Assembly: GCA_024803745.1 (NCBI GenBank)
Contig: JANJXV010000010.1
Coordinates: 28,817,525-28,881,524, forward strand
Source of the DNA: Megascapheus bottae
Lineage: Eukaryota > Chordata > Mammalia > Rodentia > Geomyidae
Direction: 5' to 3'
Length of the DNA stretch: 64,000 nt
The notes below the pieces were generated by a model. The model did not search any database, was not told the origin of the DNA, and saw nothing but the letters and a program-made list of their open reading frames with translations. Position 1 is the first letter of the stretch; each line of letters opens with the position of its first letter. This document shows, piece after piece, positions 13,601-24,878 of the stretch. A program made the position numbers and the translations under genes.

Positions 13601-14078
13601 ATTCCATACCTTAAAGTTGTGGAAAAGTAAATTATTGTTGAGGTTTTAGTGACATCTTGAAGGCTGACTTTTGTCATTGTTTCAGATTCTCTTGAATCCT
13701 GCCATTCTGTGTTCATGTCAGTAGAAAGAAACTAATGCCTCCATATTGGACACTCTGAAACAGAAAAAAAAAAATGTCTGCAGTAACAGGGTTTTACAAA
13801 TTTTCTAGATACCAATATATTTCATAGCTATACTCATCACACATTAGAAATTTATCTTCACTATATTTATGAAGTCCTTACTAAATATAGATTTTATTTG
13901 TATAGTAGAAGATTTTTAAGCAAAAGATATAAAGATTATTTACTATTATTATATTTTCGGGTACTCATATTTTTCAATTGCATTTCAGTGGTTGTTTGGG
14001 TATATCATTTGTATCATAAATTACATTTTCTCACCATAGAACACATCAGTGCTTTATCCTTTTCACTCACATCTCAAA
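10683..14078. other. Unique AT-rich DNA with one possible old L1 end
   Basis: No gene is recognised. Apart from the candidate at 11985-12215 I see no repeat. The 103-codon minus frame at 13405-13716 has no domain that I recognise. Confidence 0.55.
11985..12215 (+). mobile_element. Candidate old L1 3' UTR remnant
   Basis: The stretch has the general layout of an old rodent L1 3' end: a purine-rich part, 'gaatgatggatcaaggg', 'gattaaggcacatttt', and a final 'aaaaataaatgg'. It resembles the better supported remnant at 14985-15665 ('gatggcattgattaaggtg'). The similarity is loose and the call is tentative. Confidence 0.35.
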
Positions 14079-14089
14079 AATATATCTCT

Positions 14090-14270
14090 AGGCTGGGAGT
14101 TTGGCCTAGTGGTAGAGTGCCTGCCTAGCATGCATGAAGACCCAGGTTCGATTCCTCAGTACCACATACATAGAAAAAGCCAGAAGTGGTGCGATGGCTC
14201 AGGGTAGAACACTAGCCTTGAGGAAAGTCCAAGGACAGTGCTCAGGCCCTGAGCTCAAGCCCAGGACTGG

Positions 14271-14272
<2 letters not shown>
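14090..14272 (+). mobile_element. Dimeric ID-type SINE, best-preserved promoter
   Basis: A plus-strand ID/ID-like dimer begins at 'ggctgggagtttggcctag' and ends at 'cccaggactggc'. Its tail is replaced by a long (AT)n. A short flanking repeat 'atatatct' occurs before it (near 14079-14087) and after the AT tract, but the AT composition makes this weak. Left-monomer pol III boxes are intact (see 14102-14155). Confidence 0.9.
14102..14155 (+). promoter_or_regulatory. Internal pol III promoter (A and B boxes) of the SINE
   Basis: The A box 'tggcctagtgg' (14102-14112) fits TRGYNNAGYGG exactly, and the B box 'ggttcgattcc' (14145-14155) fits GGTTCRANNCC exactly. Their spacing of about 32 bp is that of a tRNA gene. 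These are the only copies here with both boxes perfect on the same monomer, so this element could still recruit pol III. Activity is an inference. Confidence 0.75.

Positions 14273-14322
<50 letters not shown>
14273..14322. repeat. (AT)n microsatellite
   Basis: An uninterrupted AT dinucleotide run of about 50 bp starts directly at the 3' end of the SINE, as is common for expansion of a SINE tail. Confidence 0.97.
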
Positions 14323-14324
<2 letters not shown>

Positions 14325-14370
14325 TTAAAAAACAATGTATATGTATATAAACACATGTCAGTATGTATTT

Positions 14371-14577
14371 TTTTCTTGCCAGTCACGGTGCTTGAACTCA
14401 GGGCCAGGGCACTATCCTTGGACACTTTTTTTTTTTTTTACTCAAGGCTAGAGGTCTGCCACTTGAGCTACAGCACCACTTCCAGATTTTTCTATGTATG
14501 TGATACCGAAGAATTGAATCTAGGTGTTCGTGCATGATAGGCGAGCACTCTTACCACTAGGCCAAACTCTCAGCCCT
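14371..14577 (-). mobile_element. Dimeric ID-type SINE, opposite orientation
   Basis: A minus-strand ID/ID-like dimer runs from 'cttgccagtcacggtgcttg' to 'aggccaaactctcagccct'. It contains an internal T run near 14426-14440. It is separated from the plus-strand copy at 14090-14272 by about 100 bp, so the two could pair as an inverted repeat. Confidence 0.88.
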
Positions 14578-14984
14578 CGATATGTGTTTTGCTAAGTTAT
14601 TTCTTAGAACTGTTTCAGAAGAAGGAAAGTTGAAGGTGCTTTTTGACCAGTGAGTATTTTGTAGTCTCAGCTCCATGACTTTTTTCCTAAATCTTCAGAG
14701 GTTATTTCTGTAGCAGAAGTGCTGAAACTTATTTGGATTATAACATTTCATCCTTCATATTTTTATGTAAATTAGCTCTTGATTTAAAGAGGCTAACACT
14801 TATGTTAGATACTGACATTCAGAATATTAGCTCTTTCAGATTTAAATTCTGAATGACTAGTCATTCAGGAGTGAAAAGTATGATTGCTTTGGCATTACAA
14901 TTCTGTAAGCCAAACAATTAATGAAGTAATCACTTGTGCTTAATTATTAAGCAATATGGAGGTTCCTCACCAAACTGAACATAG
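14578..14984. other. Unique AT-rich DNA
   Basis: No gene or repeat is recognised in this interval. Confidence 0.6.
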
Positions 14985-15665
14985 AAATTCCTCTCTTGTG
15001 TATTTGCCCACAGGATTACAAACTAGGCTGCACAAGCATGCTCAATGAAGCAATATTTGCCATTACTAAAGTGTGCAATTTGCCCAGCTGCCCCTCAATA
15101 GAAAATGGATCAAGACAATGTGATGTGCATGTTAGAAGAATGCTATTGCACCATTTGCACAGAAACAGGACCTGGGAGAAATCATGATAAGTGAAGTAAG
15201 GCCCAAAGAAACAAAGGATAGAAGTTTTCATGCATGTTGCACCTAACATTAATTTATAAATCCATAAATAAATACTTTAGGGTGGTATACAAGTGTACAC
15301 TAGGGTATTAACTGAAATACGGTACATTCATAGGAGAAATAAAACTGCAATTTCTTAGAAAGACTGAGTCACAGTCCAATAAAATAAAACACCCAGAAAT
15401 GAATTCATGAAGGATGGATGGGATAAGGAGGAGTAGGATAAAAAAAATGATGACAGGAAAGGAGAAGAATGCATAAAATGCAGTGCATATCCTACAAAAT
15501 TGAGAAAATTGAAGGAAGGCGTGAAGTTGGGAGCAAAGAGGGAGAATGGTGAATGGGATGGCATTGATTAAGGTGCATTGTACTCAAAACTGTTTTGTTG
15601 AATGGCAATTCCTTTGTTACAATCAATTAAAAGTAATAATAACAGTAACAATAAAAATAATTTTG
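14985..15665 (+). mobile_element. Old, diverged L1 3' end (ORF2 C-terminus plus 3' UTR)
   Basis: The sequence 14998-15220 follows the order of a typical mammalian L1 ORF2 C-terminus in degraded form: a 'YP-D-K'-like block, 'atgctcaatgaagcaatattt' corresponding to the usual 'TCATTGCAGCACTATT', a 'gcccctcaatag' block, and 'atcatgataagtgaagtaagg' corresponding to 'ATCCTAAGCGAAGTAAG'. A purine-rich 3' UTR-like region follows and ends at 'acaataaaaataatttt' near 15650-15665. The reading frame is broken throughout. It belongs to a lineage older than A or B. Confidence 0.6.
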
Positions 15666-16598
15666 AAAAGAATATTATCCCAGAGATCCAGAGAGTGCTG
15701 CTTTAATGGTAACAAAATATCTTTCCCTCCTCAAACTTGACTGAGATTATCTTTCACAGGGTTAAATGGGGTTTTTAAAAAAGGATTTTAGATTAAAAAG
15801 TTGCATCTGTTTGTGCCTTTAGCTCCCTTCAGTTCAATCTTTTAATATTTCATGTGTGGGCAATAGAGAGTACCAGTAGCACCTAACTAGCAAAAATATG
15901 GTAAAGTGATATCTATAATTTGGACTCAGTGTTAATGAGGTCATGTTACTTCAGTTGATTGTAAACAACCACCTTTTCACTTGGTTGCATGAATCTTTGA
16001 GCTCATTAACATTTGCTGACTGTTTGCCAAATGTATATTTATCAAAATTAGAAAAGGTGAGAAAGTCATCTATCCATAAACAAATGATAAACAGTGGGAA
16101 ATAGATATTAAAAGTAAAGCAATTAAATTAAAAACTTTCAAAGATACATCTTCCTAAGAGGTAATGGAAGTCATAAATCTTAGCTAATTCAGGAAAACTG
16201 ATACTATAAGTGGGAAAATCATGCAGCATTAGTCATGTTTTACTTACCACTTAGATATTTTATTTTTATATTGTTTTTTTTTTACCCAGGATTAGAAACC
16301 TTAGGAATTAGATAGTAAGGAATAAATCCATGAATCTTGAACTGCCTCTGAATACATACCTTTCAAATGAGTAAAAATTGAAAATTGAAGTAAGATATAT
16401 TAAAAACTATTACTTCCCATTTTATGATGCATTTTCATAGCTAGATATACATATTCATACATATATTCACAGAGCTGGCTTTATCCAGAAGTCTCACATG
16501 TGAGGATTCAATCTATTATAGATAAAATATATGTAAAGAATAAAGTTTCTCCCCCCTAATATTAATTCTTCAACATTACAGTACAAAAACTATTGGCA
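15666..16598. other. Unique AT-rich DNA
   Basis: No gene or repeat is recognised. A T run near 16275-16283 is the only simple sequence. Confidence 0.6.
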
Positions 16599-16832
16599 TA
16601 GTGAAAAGAATTTTTTTGTTTTTTGTTTTTTTGGCCAGTCCTGGGCTTGAGCTCAGGGCCTGAGCACTGTCCTTGGACTTTCTCAAGGCTAGAACTCTGC
16701 CACTTGAGACTCAACACCACTTCCGGCTTTTTTCTATATGTGGTACCGAGGATTTGAACCTGGGTCTTCATGCATGCTAGGCAAGCACTTTAACCACTAG
16801 GCCAAACTCCTGGCCCTGTAGTGAAAAGAATT
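16599..16832 (-). mobile_element. Dimeric ID-type SINE with 14-bp TSD
   Basis: A minus-strand ID/ID-like dimer (16613-16818) with a T-rich tail at its left edge is bounded by a perfect 14-bp duplication, 'tagtgaaaagaatt', at 16599-16612 and 16819-16832. Both monomers are present and little diverged. Confidence 0.93.
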
Positions 16833-17005
16833 GTAAATAATATTATAGATGATTTGAAGCACAAAGAGGGTTTTGAAACCTACTTTATATAACATACTTG
16901 ATATCTATATATTTGGCAACTAAGATCTTGGAAGTGAATTCCTTTCCATTATTGTGAGAAAAATACAAACATATTAACTTCTACATACTTCTACAGATAC
17001 TGAAT

Positions 17006-17521
17006 AAAAAGTAAATGGAAAGACTTACGAAAAATCATATTAAGCGAAGTAAGCCAGACTCAAAGGAACTTAGGCTCAATGGTTTCCGTCATTCATCATA
17101 ACCAGTAGAAACCTTGGGCTCTAAGAGCAAAGATTTGCAATAGAGCAAAAACTTGATACATAAGGCCATATAGTATGAAGCTAATTGAATGGACCTCTAG
17201 GATATTGAAACAAAAGCCATATAATGAATGATTGCTGTCCTTAAGGTGCTATGTTATCTCTCATCTCTTTTGCTGTTCCTTTGTTATCTCATATTGTCAT
17301 AATATCTCACTTTGTTATCTAATATATTGGATACATTTGTATTTGGTTACTTGAAATTAGACAGGGAAGGGAGGAAAACCAAGAGGGGGGTGGGGAGGGA
17401 GGGTAATGGGGACCAAGTCATGTGGAAGGGTATCAATGTATGTGAATTAATGCACCTTCTATCTGGCAAATATCATGTAACCCTTTTATTAAATACAATA
17501 AAATATTTTAAAAAAGTAAAT
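17006..17521 (+). mobile_element. L1 lineage A 3' end with TSD
   Basis: This 5'-truncated L1-A holds the last codons of ORF2 ('gaaagacttacgaaaaatcat' onward) and the whole 3' UTR with the G-rich tract near 17387-17419, ending in 'aatacaataaaatatttt'. The duplication 'aaaaagtaaat' at 17006-17016 and 17511-17521 marks the target site. The short frame at 17312-17527 is only 3' UTR. Confidence 0.9.
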
Positions 17522-18621
17522 ATTTAGAATTAGTCTCATAAAATTAACTGTGGATGTTTTGCAACCCAGTTTCTCATGAGTTGTTATAAAATATACTGAT
17601 GAGTTTGGAATTTACATTATTTTGATAGCAGTTTTAGATTCTTTCTGGATAACCCATTCTATCTTTGGTAGAATTAGGGAAAAAATCATACTCATAGCTA
17701 GAGAGATGCTATGTTATTTTGTGATGTTAAAAGATGTATTGTACTCTGAAATGATGAATTTCTTATCCCCTAAAAATTGTTTCCCAGATATGTAGTAGAA
17801 AAACATCTTCCTCCTAATCTTAGCAGCTTTAAGAAAGTGACTCATTGCTGTGACAAGTAGATCTATCAGTGCTACCTGCAGGCCCAGGCTGCCTGAATTG
17901 CTAATAGCCTGTGAAATAAATTGGAGATTCCACAACTCTCTCCTCCCCTGGAAGAGAGTGGCAAACATCTCAAGCTCACCTTAGGCTGTAATTGACACTG
18001 AAAGTAAGAAGCTTGGATCTAAAGGACTTATTGACCTAGGTTGGTAGAAATATCCCTGCTGCCAAAACTGATTCACAAATCAAGAGTAAGCCTAGCTTAG
18101 CGGTTCCAAAAAAAATGCTAGCTGTTGTCCTTTATTAAGTCTAGGCTAAATCTTTTAAAATGCACATGATTGAAGTATCAGAAACCAGATTGGAATCAGG
18201 GCAAGGGACATTTCTAAATCAAAAAAATAACAATGTTGTCTATTACATTTATGACCCACATAAATATTCTGGTATTCTAGGTACTGATGTTCCTACTTCC
18301 TAAAATAATGTTATAAAAACCATTAACTGATGGAATAGTTGTACAATTTGAATAATTACTTCATTTACCATCTATTGGGAGTTAACTTTCATTTTCCATT
18401 CAGTGAGTCTTCCCCTTTGGAGCTTACATTTTAATTTGCAGGAATAATTATCCAAAATCATAATATAAAGACATATATATACATATATATATGTACTGTG
18501 ATATGTAGTCTATGTGCTCTGTTTTGACAGAGTAAGTAAAAGTGACTGCTTTTGATAGAATCATCTTAGAAAAAAGTCTATGAAATGCTTCAAGGGGCCT
18601 TCTCATACCAAAATAACAGCA
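17522..18621. other. Unique AT-rich DNA
   Basis: No gene is recognised. A short TA/CA-rich run lies at about 18472-18492 ('catatatatacatatatat'). Confidence 0.6.
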
Positions 18622-20172
18622 CACCTAATCTTTGACAAGGGAGCCCAGAAAAATAGAATGGAAGAAAGACAGCCTCTTCAACAAGTTGTGCTGGCAGAAC
18701 TGGTTAAGCACCTGCAGAAAACTAAAGTTGGATCCTTCTTTGTCATGTTGCACTAGAATTAACTCCAAATGGATCAAAGACCTGAAGGTAAAAGCTGACA
18801 CACTGAAAACTTTACAGGAAGGAATAGGAGATACACTAGGCCTCCTTGGCACAGGTCGAAACTTTCTTAATAAGGATGAAGAATCACAACAAATCAGAGA
18901 AAGGCTGGATAAGTGGGACTGCATTAAACTGCAGAGCTTTTGTATGGCAAAGGACATAGCTAGTAAATTAATTATGAAGCCTACAGAGTGGGAGAAGATC
19001 TTCACCAACCAAACAACAGACAAAGGCCTCATATCTAAAATATATCAACAACTCAAAAAATTGAATCACTCCCAAACTAATCTCCAAAGTAACAACCATC
19101 CCATTAAAAAATGGGCCAAAGACTTAAAGAGAGTCTTCTCTGAAGAATAAACAAAAATGGCCTATAGACACATGAAGAAATGCTCAACATCTCTGGTCAT
19201 AAAAGAAATGCAAATCAAAACAACTCTAAGATTCCACCTCACTCCAGTTAGAATGGCCAGGATCAGGAAAACGAATAATAACAGATGCTTGAGGGGATGT
19301 GGCCAGGAGGGATCACTACTACACTGTTGGTGGGAGTGCAAACTCGTTCAACCACTATGGAAAGCAATGTCGCAGTGCCTCAAAAGGCTAAACATAGAAC
19401 TCCCCTATGATCCAGCAATTCCACTACTTGGCATTTACCCAACCATCCAGAAACAAGGGCATACTAAATCCACTAGCACAACAATGTTCATTGCAGCACT
19501 ATTCACCATAGCAAAGATATGGAACCAACCTAGATGTCCCTCAGTTGATGAGTGGATCAGCAATTTGTGGTATTTGTACACAATGGAATTCTATGCTGCT
19601 GTCAGAAAGAATGACATTGCCCCATTTGTTAGGAAATGGAAAGACTTAGAAAAAATCATATTAAGTGAAGTAAGCCAGACTCAAAGGAACTTAGGCTCAA
19701 TGGTTTCCCTCATTCGTCATAATCATTAGAAACCTTGAGCTCTACTAGCAGAGATCTGCAATAGAGCAAAATCTTGATACATAAGGCCATATAGTATGAA
19801 GCTAATTGAAAGGACCTCCAGGATATTGAAACAAAAGCCATATAATGAATGATTGTTGTCCTTAATGTACTATGTTGTCTCTCATCTCCTTTGTTGTCCC
19901 TTGGTTATCTCATATTGTTATAGTATCTCACTTTGTTATCTGATATATTGAATTTATTTGTATTTGGTTATTTGAAATTTGATAGGGAAGGGGGGAAAAC
20001 CAAGGCGGGTGGAGGGTGTGGGGGGGAGGGTAATGGGTACCAAGACATGTGAAAGGGTATCAATGTATGTGAATTAATGCACCTTCTATCTGGCAAATAT
20101 CATGTAACCCTTTTACTAATTACAATAAAAAAATAAAATAAATTTTTATATAAAAAATTTAAAAAAAACATT
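18622..20172 (+). mobile_element. L1 lineage A, 5'-truncated, ORF2 C-terminus plus 3' UTR
   Basis: The L1 begins abruptly at 'acctaatctttgacaaggg' (within ORF2). It runs through the ORF2 end and the 3' UTR (about 19730-20125), with a very G-rich tract at 19985-20036, the tail 'attacaataaaaaaataaa' and an A/T-rich end. I could not find a target duplication. It is the best-preserved lineage-A ORF2 C-terminus in the window. Confidence 0.92.
18632..19729 (+). pseudogene. L1-A ORF2 C-terminal fragment
   Basis: About 365 codons of the ORF2p C-terminal region lie downstream of the reverse transcriptase. They carry the conserved IFDKGA-type start, the WAKDLKR block, the RHMKKCSTS block, and the cysteine-rich C-terminal block [13 protein letters not shown] with its C/H residues intact, followed by [13 protein letters not shown]. 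One in-frame TAA at 19148 (where the lineage-A copy near 36580 has a glutamate codon) splits it into 172 and 190 residues, and the frame is otherwise continuous. The endonuclease and RT domains are absent through 5' truncation, so it cannot support retrotransposition. The antisense frame over 18625-19032 is a shadow. Confidence 0.88.
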
Positions 20173-23100
20173 CTTTGCTGAGGAAATCCTAGAATAGGTG
20201 GATATTACAGATTGGGGAACTGAACAAAAGCAGACTTGTAGAAAATAAGATGAGAGAATTAGGCCAGGGTTTGGCTAAAAGCTACATGGTTCCATTTATA
20301 AGAAATAGAGCAGAAAAATGACAGAGAGATATAACCTGATATAGATGTTTTTGAACCATGCTTACACACTATCCCAAGATGAAAGTATCAAGATTAGAGA
20401 CAAAGAAAATGATGATAATAAGAACAAACAGTAGATGATACTGGGGATAATGCAAGGTGAAAATAAAGAGAGAAGAAAGTACTTGGATAGATGCTAGGAA
20501 ACTGAATTGACAGAAATTAATGATACATTTGATATAGGTGATAGAGGACAAGACATGCCAAAATCTGACCCGTAAATGTCTGTCCTGATCAAGTGATATG
20601 TGATGTTGATACGTGTACCGAGATAGAGCAGAGAAAAATGCGACTGCTTGAGAGGAAGGGAATGAGAAGTGATGTGTAGTCATTTACATAATTTTATCTA
20701 CTATACAATTGTGTGGGCAAGTATGTGTATATATGTGTATATGCATATGTGTGCGTGTATTTTTAACAAAGATCAGAACTAAATGGCACCAGTTATAAAG
20801 TACATCTCAGTGAATGTTATTTACCAAGTAATCAATAAGTGTAAACTTCCATAAAATAGGAAATAGTTTTGATGTGGGTTACAGAAAGATTTAAAATGGC
20901 AATTTTCTCGATCTGCCCTTTGCTAATTATTAGTGTGAAGGAAATGATAGTTCTATTTATCAACCTAAGTTGATTAGACCCAACATTATTTTCCATGAAG
21001 TAAATTATATTAGTAATGCTCCTGATCTAATCCAATAATGTGGTACCAGCACAGTATGACTAAAACTTAAAGCACAAAATATCAGTGGTTTTACTCCTGT
21101 GTTCAACATAGTCATCAAGTAACCAGGTGTAATGAAATTCTTTGCAGATATTCAAATGGGGCCTTCATGTAATACAAAAAATTCCAGTTTGCCATCTGGT
21201 TTTATCATTGAGCCTTTCAGCACCTTAATCTTGGAAAATGTAAATAATAATAACAACCATGTCTAATTCAATAGAATTAAATTGCCCATCTAAAACAGCA
21301 CATGTTGTGTGCCTAACAAATGTTTATTTATGTAAAAAATGATGGAAGCAGTATTAATAATGGTATTTTGTACATATTTTATGTGATTTTTAAGAAATTT
21401 TATTGTAAATTTTATTCTTTGTACACTTAAAATAGTTTATTTTCTATAGCATTACACTATTTTCTTTTACATTTTTGAAATTAATTAGCTACCACATTTA
21501 TTGTCTGCAAGTATTTTCTCCTATACAGTAGGCAGTCTTTTCCATTTCTCGTTTGCTTCTCTGTCAGAAAGCTTTTAGTTTTAGAGTCAATGAATGGTTA
21601 TGTTTTTGCTTCCCTTACAAGTAATTTGAGCTCTCTGTCTAAATCAAACACATATTATGTTTAAGAGTATAATCTGTGTTGAATACTATCCTAATATATC
21701 AGTATTAAGCACTATTATGAAAGTAACTGGGGTTTTGAAGGCTGTGTCATTAAAATAGGGTTAGTGTTGCAATAGTCCATGCTCTAATAAACCCTTTGGC
21801 CCTCTTTCCAGGTGGCAACACAGCATAAACCTCCATCTTAGAAGCAGAGAAATCTGAGCAGACACTGAATCTGTGTCACCTAGAGCTTGAAATACTTAGC
21901 ACTTAGAATTCTCAACAATATGTTTTGACAAATAGTTTATAATAGCAACCAGAAAGGACTATAACTATAACTTTAAAACTTGTTTTTGTCTTTCTCAAGA
22001 ACCAATGGAAGATGAAAATTGCTGTTGATATTATAGAGACACCAGAACTCTTATCCCCTGTATCAGGATATAACACAGTGAAGTAGTTGTGGAAAACTGT
22101 GAGGAGATGTTTATAATGAGAAACAATTGCCACAAGGTTCAACAACAAGATTACTAAGGATATATTATCTCAAAGTGATAGGTATACTCAAAGTCATTGC
22201 CTCCTTAGTGAAATTAACCAGATATGGAAATGTGAAATGTCATCAGCTGACAAGGGAAAAGAATTTTCTTTTACTGTGGCAATATAATTGAATGTAATTT
22301 AGATTAAAAATACATTTCATATTATTTATGACATGCATGAATCTTGATAACATGAAGCTATGATTGAAATATGCTAACCACTGGGAAAATACACTGTAAT
22401 CCCACACCAGCAGTCAAAAATCATACACACAGAGAATGTAATAGTGGCCAGCAAGCGCTCAGGTAGATCGATAGTTTTTCAATGGATTTAAAGTTCTACT
22501 TCATTTACAGGGAAAAATCCAAATGCCAAGTGTATTTGTGTGCACTTTGAAAGCTATGAAGAATGTAAGTGATATGCTATATCATTTCTTACAACTATAT
22601 TTTTTCTGTATCTGAACTAAGCATGAAAAGTGATGAAAAGAAGAAACTTGTAAACATCTATTTTAAGGCTAGGGTCAGGCTTGTGTTGAATTCACACACT
22701 GTTGTCATGAGTCCCTGGAAGTTTACAAGGCTGAGAAGTTTTCTTGGGGAAGAGGCAGAAAAAAAAACCTTTACTTTTTAAGACTTTTTCATATTGATTT
22801 AGCCTTTTTTCCTAAGGAAGACAGGATATGAAAAATCTACTCAAATGGATTGCAAACATTTTTATTTGATTGCAACCTAACTCAAAGAAACATATAAACT
22901 GTTACTGTGTCCCTGGGTACAATTTCTATAAAGCTTTCTAATTCAGTAGATGATTTTGTGGGTGTAAACTTGTATCTGAAGATCTCTGTGGCTTATGTTA
23001 TTTGGGCTCCTACAGAATTGAAAATTGTGTCTTCTTCAGCTCCTGTTGCAGGCTTCTGTTAAGAGGTTGTCTATGCATTCTCTTGGCTTTATTACCAGAG

Positions 23101-23189
23101 CTCAGACATCTCAGGAGCTTTGCTTCCTTGGCCTTTGTCTAGAATGCAATTTCTGCCTCTCTGCAGTCCTGGTTGTACCTGAAAAATAT
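20173..23189. other. Unique AT-rich DNA
   Basis: No gene or clear transposon is recognised. A purine/pyrimidine alternating (TG/TA) run occurs at about 20720-20760. Short frames at 20369-20683, 21912-22148 and 22569-22781 show no domain. Confidence 0.55.
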
Positions 23190-23315
23190 TAGGAACAATG
23201 TAAATGCTTGAATCAAAGAAATTAATTGTGGTGCATCCAAAATTACAGCAGTGGTTGGCTACAGAAAGAATGAATCAGTCCCTGTGATTCAGTATTATCT
23301 GGAAAATAGATTGGA
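23190..23315 (+). mobile_element. Candidate ancient L1M/HAL1-like remnant
   Basis: The run 'aggaacaatgtaaatgctt', then 'aattaattgtggtgcatcc', then 'gctacagaaagaatga' follows the order of the common ancient L1M/HAL1 3' coding segment (aaatgtccatcaat, ttatggtacatcc, gcagccattaaaaagaatga). Divergence is large and I recognise it only by the spacing of these words. Confidence 0.45.
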
Positions 23316-24660
23316 TATTCAAAGGTTCTTACTTTTCCTTGTATGCTGCTCAATATTATTTGATTTTTCTAGCCATGTAATATGATATTATCATTTATAT
23401 AAACAAAGTAATAAAATAATGGGTAATTTTAATATAAAGTACACTAGATCATAAAATTTTAATGTGTTCTATTTTTTGAATATAAAATGAATAAGTTATT
23501 AATATTGTTGTTACTAAGGACTGGTTATATAAATAGAAATATATGGTTGTGAGTTTTACTTCTATGAATATGAATTAATGTGATAACTTTGACCAAATAA
23601 TATGGTATACTAAAGAATGCTTGGTACAGAGGAAATGTTCTATGTGTTTAAACAAATTTCTTGCAATTGTATTTTTTCCTGCTATTTTTAATAAGCAATA
23701 ATGTGTGGCCTTTTTTCAAACATATAAATAAATAGGGTAAAATGTTAGAAAAGTGTCAGAAAATTATTTAACAGGATAAAGTTTTAATAAAGAAGTGTTA
23801 TTTCATATATTTTTAAGTATAAAATATTGGGTAACTGATGCTACATTGTTTTATTGGTTCTTCTACATTGACTAAAATTTGGTATTTATACTTTGAGATC
23901 TTAAATAAAATGCTATAACCCAAGATTAGAACTCACTGGATTTTAATTAACTTGACAAGAGTGGATTTTATTTTCCTTCTCTCTTCAGAATGAACTCCAA
24001 ATTAGAAAGATTGCATAAACATTCATCATGCCAAACTATCCATATCCCTGAGGGAGTTAGTAACCATGTTAAGGCGAACGATTAAAAGAGGTATCCATAA
24101 GGAATTGAACTGGAGTTTCATCTCCCTTCAAGAATTAAGGTCTTCAGCAAGAAATTGAGGATTTATGCAACAGCAGGTGCATGTGCTAATAGAATGATTT
24201 CTTTTAATTAGCAGCATTTCCCTACAATATAATTACATGTGTTGTTTACTCAAGTTTTCTTAAAGAGCCATTAAAATTTTGCAATCTCCTTTCTTATCCT
24301 AAACTGCACTCTAAAAAGCTTGTAAAACTTTTGTTTTTGTTATGAAGAGGCAGCAAAATAAGTTCTTTGCTTATGGCAAATTTTCAGTTTCTATAAAAAT
24401 GTGTCACACAGAGATTCAGATAAACAGGCCTACAGTTTGGGATGCAGCGCTTGTCTTGAATCAGAAAATTTGGGGGTAGAGACATTTTGAAGTAAATTAT
24501 TGAGCCTTAAAATCTCAAGCAGAAAGCAATGCTTTGCAAATGCACCAGTGGTTTCTAAAGGAAATATTTTATAACTGTCTTTAGTTCCCACTGGCATTAT
24601 ATGAAAACGAAGAGGGAGTGTGTTCCTGGATGGAATTGCCTAAAACTGGAGGGAAGGTTG
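23316..24660. other. Unique AT-rich DNA
   Basis: No gene or repeat is recognised. Confidence 0.6.
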
Positions 24661-24878
24661 TCATTTTTGTGGGGAGAACTCAGGAGCTGGGCATTGTCTC
24701 TGAGTTTGTGCTCAAGGCTAGCATTCTTCCACTTGAGCCACAGTGCCACTTCCGATTTTGAGTGGTTAATTGGAGGAAAGCACCTCATGGAAGACTTTCC
24801 AGCCTGGGCTGGTTTTGAACCATAATTTCAGCCTTCTGAGTACCTAGGATTACAGGTGTGAGCCACGGGATCCCAGCT
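24661..24878 (-). mobile_element. B1-dID SINE
   Basis: The minus-strand composite reads from the left as an ID-like part ('gctcaaggctagcattcttccacttgagc' region, 'gccacttccg'), a linker ('gtggttaattggagg'), then the B1 part ('ggctggttttgaacc', 'ctgagtacctaggattacagg', 'gtgagccacggg'). The order and strand agree with the other B1-dID copies. The short frames on both strands here are by-products. Confidence 0.88.

Noticed and set aside
14102..14155. A genuine tRNA gene
   Set aside because: The A and B boxes are perfect, but the sequence cannot fold into a complete cloverleaf with an acceptor stem and belongs to a repeated SINE dimer.
14134..14328. A frame ending in an isoleucine/tyrosine repeat
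   Set aside because: It is translation of a SINE and an (AT)n microsatellite.
15016..15249. Possible small host gene on the minus strand
   Set aside because: The plus strand follows L1 ORF2 C-terminal order, so this is an antisense shadow of an old L1.
18625..19032. A 135-codon antisense frame
   Set aside because: It is exactly antisense to the L1-A ORF2 C-terminus and is a shadow of that coding sequence.
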